A stretch of DNA of 5,452 nucleotides from Chloroflexota bacterium (GTDB lineage: Bacteria > Chloroflexota > Anaerolineae > Promineifilales > Promineifilaceae), in contig CP070688.1 in NCBI GenBank assembly GCA_020353135.1, positions 2,580,215 to 2,585,666 of the forward strand, given 5' to 3'. Positions within the stretch are counted from its first letter, which is position 1. Each line of letters opens with the position of its first letter. The notes under the pieces were generated by a model. That model worked only from the letters and a program-made list of their open reading frames with translations. It had not been told where the DNA came from and did not search any database. The translations under genes and the position numbers were made by a program. Shown piece after piece: positions 1 to 5,442 of this stretch.

Positions 1-1011
1 CAGGTTCGTCGTCGTTTCGCCGTCGTTATATTGATCGCTGGCGACGATGCCTACCGCCTCGGTAGTGGTTGCGCTGGGCGCGTCAAATGCCTGGGCGTCT
101 GCCCAGGCCCCGGCCGGCCGCCGCCACTGCAGTTTGAAGCCCGTCCTGAAGCTGCTGCCGCCATTGGCTTCGATTTCGAAGCGCAGTCGAAATTGGCTTT
201 CGGCCTCAATCGTCGCCGCCTGATTCAAGCCGGCCGCCCATCCCGCGTCCGCGTTCAGCGCCTGGTCGCCATCTGAGCGAATGCGAAAGTTTGGCTGCGC
301 CAGGCCCGTCGTCGGCTCCGGCGTCGGCGAAGGTGTGGGCGTCGGCGGCGTGTCCGAGCTATACGTCACGTGAAGCAGCGGCGCGCCGCTAGAGCTACCA
401 TCGTAGGCTTCCGCTACTCGTTTACCGCTGCCGGTGATGATCAGCGCCAGCGCGTTGCCGCTATTCCACCCACTCCGGCCCACTACTTCTTGGATGATCG
501 CCGAGATATCCGGAGTTCGTTGATCGGCCCCTGCCTCGCCCACGTTAAGCCAATCGGGTGGCGACCAGGCCACTTCGGCGCCGGTCGTGTCTCTTGAAGA
601 AATGTCGCCGCCTGAACTAACGAACGTTGGCGCGTCATCAATCGCCTGCCCTGCGATGGTCAACTGAATGTTACCCGAACTCGCTTCATCCACCTGGAAT
701 TGAACGTAAGCCGAGGTGATAGTCGCGTCGTCTGGAAAGCCAACATTCTGAAAGCGTAGGCCGACCGTCTGGGCGCCGCTGCTCTCTTCAACCAATTCCA
801 GGTCCGAGCTGTTGAGTGATACGCTGCCTGCGATGGACTCTTCGGCGTCGTCTGAAGATGCGCCAATACGAGCTTCGAAGGTGTACTCGCCCGCCGGCGC
901 GCCGGCTTGAGCATTCGCCGCTCGCGACGCTGGCGGGCGCCAGCCGGGCAGGATCGCCATCGCGGCTAGGAATATCAGCCAGGCAAGGGTTCGTGCTCTC
1001 GATCCTACCAT
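1..1011 (-). CDS. Secreted multidomain surface protein, N-terminal 337 residues (truncated by the left edge)
   Basis: The frame is open from an ATG at 1011 to base 1 with no stop, so the C-terminus lies outside the window. Residues 1-34 read as a signal peptide: R5 and R7, a hydrophobic core at 9-23 (LAWLIFLAAMAILPG), then Ala-rich residues with a possible cleavage near 32-36. Residues about 42-217 form a beta-rich module with the pattern VGLRFQNV (83-90), TSAYVQFQVDEA (99-110), WSPPDW (149-154), TPDISAIIQEVV (166-177), GWNSGNALALIITGSGKR (181-198) and APLLHVTY (210-217). I know this pattern from repeated domains of bacterial extracellular proteins, of DNRLRE/CBM-like beta-sandwich type, but I am unsure of the family name. 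Residues 220-236 are a Thr/Pro linker. Residues 239-337 begin a second beta-rich module (NFRIRSDGD, FRLRFEIEANGG). ATG 1011 is preferred because the signal peptide starts there. A TTG at 1029 is in frame, and an upstream TAG lies at 1062-1060. There is no Shine-Dalgarno. The role is probably adhesion, carbohydrate binding or surface display; the substrate is unknown. Confidence 0.85.
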   Translation of the reverse strand, partial: MVGSRARTLAWLIFLAAMAILPGWRPPASRAANAQAGAPAGEYTFEARIGASSDDAEESIAGSVSLNSSDLELVEESSGAQTVGLRFQNVGFPDDATITSAYVQFQVDEASSGNIQLTIAGQAIDDAPTFVSSGGDISSRDTTGAEVAWSPPDWLNVGEAGADQRTPDISAIIQEVVGRSGWNSGNALALIITGSGKRVAEAYDGSSSGAPLLHVTYSSDTPPTPTPSPTPEPTTGLAQPNFRIRSDGDQALNADAGWAAGLNQAATIEAESQFRLRFEIEANGGSSFRTGFKLQWRRPAGAWADAQAFDAPSATTTEAVGIVASDQYNDGETTTNL

Positions 1012-1039
1012 CTTACAGACTTTGCCCAAATTAAGCCGA

Positions 1040-1068
1040 AATATGTTTGCCCACTTCAGCTACTGCAA
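1040..1068 (-). promoter_or_regulatory. Weak sigma70-like promoter candidate for the secreted-protein gene
   Basis: Read on the minus strand, TTGCAG (1068-1063) and CATATT (1045-1040) are separated by 17 bases. This gives about a 28-base 5' leader before the ATG at 1011. The -10 matches TATAAT at four of six positions and the -35 matches TTGACA at three of six. Spacing and location are right but the hexamers are weak, so this could be chance in an AT-rich gap. A start further upstream would place the inverted repeats at 1216-1362 in the leader. Confidence 0.2.
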
Positions 1069-1215
1069 TATGCGTGAGAAGTACAAGTCATTTTCTTCGG
1101 GTTAATTAGTGACCTGGTATTGCCGATCGCCGAATCGTCTCGACAAGACGTCGTGGCCCGGCCGGCGATAGAGCCAGGTAGGCAGCCATAGTTAATTCGA
1201 TTGAAAGAAACTTTT

Positions 1216-1286
1216 GAACGCTAACCCCAATTAGCTGATGAGAGCACTGCCGAATGATATATTGATTTGCGGGTCGATTAGCGTTC
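1216..1286. repeat. 9-bp perfect inverted repeat with a nested alternative hairpin
   Basis: GAACGCTAA (1216-1224) is exactly complementary to TTAGCGTTC (1278-1286). Skipping TCGA at 1274-1277, the pairing can continue with CCC (1225-1227) against GGG (1271-1273). The left arm can instead form a local hairpin, GCTAA (1220-1224) with TTAGC (1231-1235) and a 6-base loop. Mutually exclusive pairings are typical of regulatory leaders, but nothing here identifies a known riboswitch class. The repeat lies about 205 bases upstream of the secreted-protein start. Confidence 0.4.
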
Positions 1287-1318
1287 TATCCGAGGTGCTT
1301 ACTGACCGGCATGACCCT

Positions 1319-1362
1319 TTCTAAACGAAGCATATTTCGTATCAAAGTAAAATCGTTTAGAA
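1319..1362. repeat. 10-bp perfect inverted repeat in the intergenic gap
   Basis: TTCTAAACGA (1319-1328) is the exact reverse complement of TCGTTTAGAA (1353-1362), with a 24-base AT-rich spacer. A competing short hairpin, ACGAA (1325-1329) with TTCGT (1336-1340), shares part of the left arm. No T-tract follows on either strand, so it is not a standard intrinsic terminator. It could be a protein-binding dyad, an RNA stem or a remnant of a small inverted-repeat element. Only one copy is seen. Confidence 0.45.
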
Positions 1363-1485
1363 GCACGGCGCCGGGCCAGTGATGCACCACGGTCTAGCCA
1401 AAAACGCAGCTGACATCATGATAGCTTTTCTATCGGTCATTAGTCAAGCGGCGCGGATAGTACTGCCGGTCTATTCTGCGATTTT

Positions 1486-1507
1486 GGATCTCGCCCTGAC
1501 CAGATCC
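1486..1507 (-). terminator. Weak hairpin just downstream of the DUF2079 stop codon
   Basis: GGATCT (1486-1491) and AGATCC (1502-1507) form a 6-bp stem with a 10-base loop, starting 23 bases past the TGA at 1533-1531. In the leftward transcript the stem is followed by A residues and no U-run, so it does not fit the intrinsic-terminator model well. It is the only stem close to the 3' end of that gene and may act as a 3'-end stabiliser or be incidental. Confidence 0.2.
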
Positions 1508-1530
1508 TTTAACCGTCGGGAAAGCCGCCA

Positions 1531-3402
1531 TCATGAGCCGCCCGCCGCCAATTCCAGGGGCAACAATTGCAGCGCCTCGTCGCCGTCGTCAAATGGCGCG
1601 CGCTCCCCTGTGTAAGAATCGTACAACACCAGGTCCAGCGAGGCCGGTCCCAGCGTGGCCTCGGGAGCCACGGTCAGGTAGTAGACATCCCGCAGGCGCC
1701 AGCCCGGCTGCCACCAGCTTGTCGGCCGGCTGGCCTGGACCGGCTGGCTATCGTATTGAGCTACCAGGGCCCCGGCCGCATCCTCAACCCGGACTGATAC
1801 AGTGCGCTCAACCTCCGGCGCGGCAAGCGCCTCCCAGTACAGCGTTACCCGCAGCTCCTGTCCGGGCGATATCGTCAATGGCGCTTCCGTTGCCGTCTGA
1901 TAAACGCCCTCCTCGTCGGCCACTGCCACTTCCACCCGATCCAGGTGAATGGCGTCGTCGGCCGTTCGTCCCATCGCGAAGGCGTGATTATGCGCTCCCC
2001 CTTGGCGCAGCAAGTAGATGCCGTCGACCTCCGTGTCGACGATCAATTCCGGATCGACCACCAGGTTGTTGATTTCCCAGTCTAGTTCGCTGCTGTGGAT
2101 GGGGTAAGAATCGAAGTTCCGGCCCATGACGAAATAGTCGATATTCTCCCGGCCGATGGCATACCAGGGGTACAGATAAATGTGTTCGCGATGAGCCAGC
2201 GGCACGATGAAGTCCACCTGGGCCGCCACCCTGGCCTCTTCTGGCACCTCCTCCAGCACCTGCCATGCCCGTACGTGTCGCTCCGTTACCTGGTAACGAT
2301 AAGGCTCAAACCGGCCGCCAAAAGGTCCTGGGCTATACAAAAAGTAGCCAATTGCGGTCGCCAGCAACAAGCCGCCGGCCGCCCAGCCTGCATAACGCCG
2401 CGGCAGGCGAACCAATACCACCGCCAAAGCCGCGAAGAAAATAGGCAAGAGCGGCGCCAGGTACCAGCGCTCCAACTGGTGCATCTCCGGCTCGCTGCTG
2501 AGCAGATAGAGCCCGAGCAATGGCACGCTCATGAGCAAGAATTCCGGGGCCAGCAAGGGCAGGACTAAGCCCAGAGGCAGGAAAGCCCGCCAGAGAGCGC
2601 CCAAGCTTTCGTCGTCAAACATGGTTTGCAGGGCCCTGCCCGGCTGAGTGAGAATGTTCTCGGCGATCTTCAGCGGCGTCTCGCCCCAGCCGCCGAAGTA
2701 ACGCGTTTGGCCGGTGAAGCTGCCCCGAATAGACGGCACGACCCAGGCCACCATGACCGCCGTCCAGGCCAGGCCAAGCACGGTGATGGCGATGCCCCAT
2801 TTCCAATCTCGCTTGACGACCAGCAAGTAAACGCCCATGGCGGCCACGATCAGGCCCAGGTCCTCCTTAACCAATAGAGCCACGATGATCCCCAGCAACA
2901 TGAGCCAGCGCCTGTCTTTATACAGCCCATAAATCGCCAGGGCTATGAAGGGCATGGCCAGGGTCACTCGCCGGAACTCTAGCAAAGCCACCTGGTGCAG
3001 CGAGGCGTTCAGGTAAAAAGCGGCGAGCAGGATCAGGGCCAGCCACGGCCGTTTGTCCTCGATCATCTTGAAAAGTATGAGGCCGGTGGCGGCGATGCCC
3101 ACGATTTGAGCCGCAAAAAGGATCCGTACGTCGGACCAAATCAACAGCAATGGCGACAGCAAAGCCATGTAAGGCGAAAAATGGTATGCTAGGATGGTCT
3201 TATTTGGGATGGAACTGAACAGGAAACGGCCGCGTAGCGTATTCCACAGCGCCTGGTCAAAGCGGTCGATATCCGGCGCTTGCAGCGAAAACGATAGATA
3301 TTGGCGGGTGTTCAGATAGAGAAAAGTCGCCGTAAACAGTAGGGCCAGGCCAAGTGCCAACCACCTGGGCAGCCTTTTATTATCTTTGAGCTGCTGCAGC
3401 AT
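1531..3402 (-). CDS. DUF2079-family polytopic membrane protein (GT-C-like) with extracytoplasmic C-terminal beta-sandwich
   Basis: The 623-residue product resembles DUF2079 membrane proteins, a family considered GT-C-like and presumed to use lipid-linked sugars; no reaction can be assigned here. Visible family signatures are FDQALWN (48-54), YHFSP (73-77) and LLVKEDLGL (176-184). Likely membrane segments are about 13-30, 79-89, 94-112, 119-132, 148-162, 166-177, 182-196, 202-222, 272-301, 315-331 and 338-356. From 357 the chain is soluble and probably outside the membrane. The segment VAAQVDFIVPLAHR..IYLYPW (392-413), DYFVMG (422-427) and VDGIYLLRQGG (459-469) matches the usual DUF2079 tail. 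Residues about 486-615 add an Ig-like beta-sandwich (LRVTLYWEA, LVAQYDSQPV, WWQPGW, LDLVLYDSYTGER). Where many relatives have an 'FHPE' motif as I recall it, this protein has FRR (143-145). ATG 3402 is the first start after an in-frame TAG at 3417-3415. There is no Shine-Dalgarno; a -10-like element sits 10 bases upstream, suggesting a near-leaderless mRNA. Confidence 0.9.
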   Translation of the reverse strand: MLQQLKDNKRLPRWLALGLALLFTATFLYLNTRQYLSFSLQAPDIDRFDQALWNTLRGRFLFSSIPNKTILAYHFSPYMALLSPLLLIWSDVRILFAAQIVGIAATGLILFKMIEDKRPWLALILLAAFYLNASLHQVALLEFRRVTLAMPFIALAIYGLYKDRRWLMLLGIIVALLVKEDLGLIVAAMGVYLLVVKRDWKWGIAITVLGLAWTAVMVAWVVPSIRGSFTGQTRYFGGWGETPLKIAENILTQPGRALQTMFDDESLGALWRAFLPLGLVLPLLAPEFLLMSVPLLGLYLLSSEPEMHQLERWYLAPLLPIFFAALAVVLVRLPRRYAGWAAGGLLLATAIGYFLYSPGPFGGRFEPYRYQVTERHVRAWQVLEEVPEEARVAAQVDFIVPLAHREHIYLYPWYAIGRENIDYFVMGRNFDSYPIHSSELDWEINNLVVDPELIVDTEVDGIYLLRQGGAHNHAFAMGRTADDAIHLDRVEVAVADEEGVYQTATEAPLTISPGQELRVTLYWEALAAPEVERTVSVRVEDAAGALVAQYDSQPVQASRPTSWWQPGWRLRDVYYLTVAPEATLGPASLDLVLYDSYTGERAPFDDGDEALQLLPLELAAGGS

Positions 3403-3422
3403 AATGGTCGGATTCTACCATT
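3403..3422. promoter_or_regulatory. Operator-like dyad overlapping the -10 region and abutting the DUF2079 start codon
   Basis: AATGGT (3403-3408) and ACCATT (3417-3422) are perfect inverted 6-mers separated by 8 bases. The centre-to-centre distance of the arms is 14 bases. The dyad spans the predicted -10 hexamer and start point of the leftward promoter and ends at the base before the ATG. In DNA it could be a repressor site; in RNA only part of it would be transcribed if the mRNA starts near 3405. The binding protein is unknown. Confidence 0.35.
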
Positions 3423-3441
3423 GGGCCAGAAGGCGAAACAA
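3412..3441 (-). promoter_or_regulatory. Extended -10 promoter for the DUF2079 gene, predicting a near-leaderless mRNA
   Basis: On the minus strand TAGAAT (3417-3412) matches TATAAT at five of six positions and is preceded by TGG, giving the TGn extension. TTGTTT (3441-3436) sits 18 bases upstream as a weak -35. Transcription six to seven bases past the -10 would begin near 3405-3404, only two or three bases before the ATG at 3402. This agrees with the absence of a ribosome binding site. Confidence 0.45.
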
Positions 3442-3578
3442 ACCGGGAGGCCAGCTCTCATATCGCGCTTTGTGCGCCGGACGGTTCACGATGATCGCCC
3501 TCTTGACGGCAACGAAGTCGGTTATTGGTATCAAGGAGCTATTCACGGGCTCCGTCTTGCTCTGTTATGATGGCCCAA
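3421..3578. repeat. Pair of inverted 8-mers TTGGGCCA / TGGCCCAA flanking the divergent promoter region
   Basis: TTGGGCCA (3421-3428) and its exact reverse complement TGGCCCAA (3571-3578) lie 142 bases apart. Each lies close to a -10 candidate: the first just upstream of the leftward TAGAAT, the second directly after the rightward TATGAT. Divergently transcribed genes often share mirrored regulator half-sites, which is one explanation. Chance is another, since the match is only eight bases. Confidence 0.25.
3542..3571 (+). promoter_or_regulatory. Extended -10 promoter for the GT-C glycosyltransferase gene
   Basis: TTCACG (3542-3547, four of six to TTGACA) and TATGAT (3566-3571, five of six to TATAAT) are 18 bases apart, and TGT precedes the -10 as an extended element. 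The start point would be near 3578, leaving a leader of about 45 bases. GGAGC (3535-3539) and GCTCC (3549-3553) form a 5-bp dyad around the -35. A second candidate, TTGACG (3503-3508), has a better -35 but only a poor -10 (TGGTAT, 3526-3531). Confidence 0.45.
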
Positions 3579-3622
3579 CGTATTTGGTGCGCCACAATAG
3601 TAGCGCCTGACCATGCATTTTG

Positions 3623-5158
3623 ATGACCTTGACTCCTTTCACTTCCCAGGCAGATAAGCGGCGCCTGTTGCTGCTAGGCGTCCTTTTGGCCGTGTACCTG
3701 ATCGGCCGTCTGCTCTTCTTGATGCAGTTGCCGCCCTTCATAGATGAGGGCTTGCATAGCTACTACGTCGAGGTGATGGAGAGCGGCATCATTTCGGCCG
3801 GTGCTGGTGATGGCAAATGGCTGTCGATCCTGATCTTCTATGCCCTGACGCGCTTGCCGGCCGATGTGCTCTTACTCATCCGCCTCGCCTCCGTTGCCAG
3901 TGGTGTCGCCTCGCTGGTGGCCATTTTCCTCATCGGCCGCGAGCTATTCAATACAGCGGTGGGTTTGCTCTCGGTTACTTTCTATGTGTTTTTGCCCTTT
4001 GCCCTGATCTATAACCGCCTTGGACTGGCCGACGGCATCGTCGCCGCTTTCGGAGCCTGGACGCTGCTGATATCCATTCGGACGGTCCGTTCACAAAATG
4101 GGCTCTACCCGGTGTTGCTAACCGCGCTGCTGCTGGCCTCCGTCTTAGCCAAAGCATCGGCCATCGTTTTTATACTGTTCCCCGTACTGGCCCTGCTCCT
4201 ACTAACGCCAAGGGAACAGTGGGCCTCCATTTCACGAAGGATCTTGCCCCCGGTGGTGGGAGCGACCTTCATTGTGATCCTGATGATCAGCCAGGATGTT
4301 GGCACGGCCGAGATCGTCCATAAAACCCTCGATTCACGGCCGGCCGGTATCGTCGAATCGATCGCCGGTAACGTCTCCACCGCCGCCCGCTGGTTCTGGA
4401 CGTTGTTGACGCCCGCGCTGGCGATCCTGGCCGTGTTGGCGATCTTATTGTTCGCTACCTGGCGCCTGGAACGCCGGGTAGCTTTTTTGCTGGTCATCCT
4501 GGCCGTCGTTCTTTTCCCATACGTGATCAGCGCCGTTGTCTGGTATCCGCGTTACCTGCTCTTTGCCCTGGTGCCGCTGGCCTTGCTTTTAGGCCGCTTC
4601 TGGTACTGGCTCACCGAGACCATACTCACATTAACTACGTCGCGCCGCTTGGGCATGACTTTCTCCCTGCTCCTATTGGCGCTGCTGCTCATCTGGCCGG
4701 CCATCTCCAGCCTCCGCTTTGTTATCTCGCCGCCGCAGGCTCAGCTCCCCGCCATCGTTCGTCGGCAATATATCTCAGCCTGGACGGCCGGCTACGGCGT
4801 CGAAGAACTGACCGCATTCCTGGAAGAACAAGCCCGGGACACGCCTGGTGACCTTCTGATTCTCCGGCCATACTATTTATCGCAAGTCAACCACGGCGGC
4901 CTGGATCTCTTCTTGGGCGACGACGAGGGGTTTCACTTCAAGACAATCGGCCAGAATCTGGATCAAGATCTGCAAGAGGCGGCAGCCCGCCTGGCGGCAG
5001 GCCAGCGCACCATCTTCGTCTTCGATTCAACCCACGACGAATCACGAAATCTGTCCAGCATGCTTCGCCAGCAGGCGACCGTTAACCACATCTGGTCCCA
5101 TACCAAGCCCTACTCAACAGGGGGATTGGAAGTTTGGGAACTCAGCCTCACTGACTAG
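3623..5158 (+). CDS. GT-C fold membrane glycosyltransferase, PMT/ArnT-like
   Basis: The 511-residue product has the layout of polyprenyl-phosphate-sugar dependent GT-C enzymes (GT39/GT83-like): helix one at about 14-35, then a first outer loop carrying the acidic pair D41-E42 in PPFIDEGLH, which in the family is the catalytic/metal-binding site. Further family-like points are K65 in DGKWLS, the NRLGLAD motif (131-137), LAKAS (175-179) and WYPRY (307-311) at the start of a late helix. Membrane segments are roughly 82-104, 111-130, 136-152, 161-175, 179-194, 208-222, 257-279, 286-306, 312-328 and 346-362. Residues about 380-511 form a soluble, probably extracytoplasmic, tail with AWTAGYG (386-392). 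The sugar and acceptor cannot be read from sequence. ATG 3623 is preferred; TTG 3620 and ATT 3617 are in-frame alternatives after a TGA at 3608-3610. There is no Shine-Dalgarno. It is divergent from the DUF2079 gene. Confidence 0.9.
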   Translation: MTLTPFTSQADKRRLLLLGVLLAVYLIGRLLFLMQLPPFIDEGLHSYYVEVMESGIISAGAGDGKWLSILIFYALTRLPADVLLLIRLASVASGVASLVAIFLIGRELFNTAVGLLSVTFYVFLPFALIYNRLGLADGIVAAFGAWTLLISIRTVRSQNGLYPVLLTALLLASVLAKASAIVFILFPVLALLLLTPREQWASISRRILPPVVGATFIVILMISQDVGTAEIVHKTLDSRPAGIVESIAGNVSTAARWFWTLLTPALAILAVLAILLFATWRLERRVAFLLVILAVVLFPYVISAVVWYPRYLLFALVPLALLLGRFWYWLTETILTLTTSRRLGMTFSLLLLALLLIWPAISSLRFVISPPQAQLPAIVRRQYISAWTAGYGVEELTAFLEEQARDTPGDLLILRPYYLSQVNHGGLDLFLGDDEGFHFKTIGQNLDQDLQEAAARLAAGQRTIFVFDSTHDESRNLSSMLRQQATVNHIWSHTKPYSTGGLEVWELSLTD

Positions 5159-5181
5159 GCATTAGTTCAGTCATCACTCAC

Positions 5182-5204
5182 CTGATCGGCCGCCGGCCGA
5201 TCGG
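5182..5204 (+). terminator. GC-rich terminator-like hairpin after the glycosyltransferase gene
   Basis: GATCGGCC (5184-5191) and GGCCGATC (5195-5202) make a perfect 8-bp stem with a 3-base loop, extendable by a U-G pair (5183/5203) and a C-G pair (5182/5204). It begins 24 bases after the TAG at 5156-5158. No T-run follows (the next bases are CGCCACGCTTCG), so it lacks the second half of a classical intrinsic terminator, but position and stability make transcript end formation the likeliest role. Confidence 0.55.
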
Positions 5205-5248
5205 CGCCACGCTTCGTTATCCCGCCTGGACGTTCACCTCGACCCTGC

Positions 5249-5258
5249 ACATGCATGT
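5249..5258. promoter_or_regulatory. 10-bp perfect palindrome ACATGCATGT just upstream of a promoter
   Basis: ACATGCATGT is self-complementary over all ten bases and ends eight bases before the TTGACA at 5267. That position suits an activator or repressor site. The regulator is unknown and no second copy is seen in the window. Confidence 0.35.
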
Positions 5259-5266
5259 TTCTGCAA

Positions 5267-5296
5267 TTGACAGCAGGCAACCGCATGATCTATGAT
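5267..5296 (+). promoter_or_regulatory. Strong sigma70-like promoter with no annotated gene directly downstream
   Basis: TTGACA (5267-5272) is a perfect -35 and TATGAT (5291-5296) matches the -10 at five of six, with an 18-base spacer. It is the best promoter match in the window. Transcription would start near 5303 and run rightward. No ORF of useful length follows within 70 bases, so it should serve either a gene beyond the right edge with a leader of at least 70 bases, or a non-coding RNA. Confidence 0.5.
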
Positions 5297-5299
5297 GAT

Positions 5300-5347
5300 G
5301 GTGTTGCGATGCGTTGCACCGTGAGGAAGGGTTAGGCGGGCAACACC
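5300..5347 (+). other. Potential RNA stem-loop at the start of the transcript from the 5267 promoter
   Basis: GGTGTTGC (5300-5307) pairs perfectly with GCAACACC (5340-5347) around a 32-base loop. A competing hairpin, CACC (5344-5347) with GGTG (5352-5355) and a tetraloop, would break it. The first few bases of the stem lie at the predicted start point, so only part may be transcribed. I do not recognise a known RNA family: the SRP RNA, tmRNA, 6S and RNase P signatures are not met. Confidence 0.3.
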
Positions 5348-5405
5348 TATCGGTGGAGTCTGGGACACTTTGGGATGCTGAGTAATTGTGCCGGCCAGGC
5401 ACTTC

Positions 5406-5442
5406 CGCACAAATTCGCACAAACTTACCACATCTGCGCACA
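5406..5442. repeat. Three phased CGCACA direct repeats at the right edge
   Basis: CGCACA occurs at 5406-5411, 5416-5421 and 5437-5442, with start-to-start steps of 10 and 21 bases, i.e. about one and two helical turns. The first two extend to CGCACAAA and share a preceding TTC. Same-face spacing is a feature of binding arrays for regulators or replication proteins, but three short copies are weak evidence, and the array may continue beyond the window. Confidence 0.3.

Larger units (their letters stand above)
1012..1530. other. 519-base intergenic gap without a convincing gene
   Basis: This gap separates two genes that both read leftward, so it must carry the 3' end of the DUF2079 transcript and probably the promoter of the secreted-protein gene. 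It is visibly AT-richer than the flanking genes, with tracts such as TTAATTAG, GATATATTGATTT and AAAGTAAAATCG. The only ORF of note (plus strand from 1379) runs into the antisense of the DUF2079 gene and has no family resemblance. I see no tRNA, no transposon ends and no tandem repeat. What is present is two perfect inverted repeats (1216-1286 and 1319-1362), a small hairpin near the upstream gene's stop, and a weak promoter candidate near 1040-1068, each listed separately. Confidence 0.7.

Noticed and set aside
1136..1150. CGTCT/AGACG 5-bp hairpin in the intergenic gap
   Set aside because: A stem of this length is expected often by chance in 500 bases and has no supporting context.
1379..1615. 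78-codon plus-strand ORF
   Set aside because: Its second half is antisense to the DUF2079 C-terminus, the product resembles no family I know, and it has no ribosome site. It looks like chance.
1533..2072. 179-codon Pro/Arg-rich plus-strand ORF
   Set aside because: It lies wholly antisense to the DUF2079 gene. The Pro/Arg/Ala composition is the usual shadow of G+C-rich codons.
3386..3610. 74-codon plus-strand ORF across the divergent promoter region
   Set aside because: It starts inside the DUF2079 gene, covers both promoter candidates, and the product has no family features.
3613..3657. 14-codon out-of-frame upstream ORF overlapping the glycosyltransferase start
   Set aside because: An ATG at 3613 leads to a TAA at 3655-3657, but it has no ribosome site and nothing suggests it is translated.
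5300..5370. Possible SRP, RNase P or tmRNA because of GTGAGGAAGGG-like sequence
   Set aside because: The defining conserved cores of these RNAs are absent and the flanking pairing does not match.
5388..5402. GTGCC/GGCAC 5-bp hairpin as a terminator
   Set aside because: The stem is short, no T-run follows, and no gene ends just before it.
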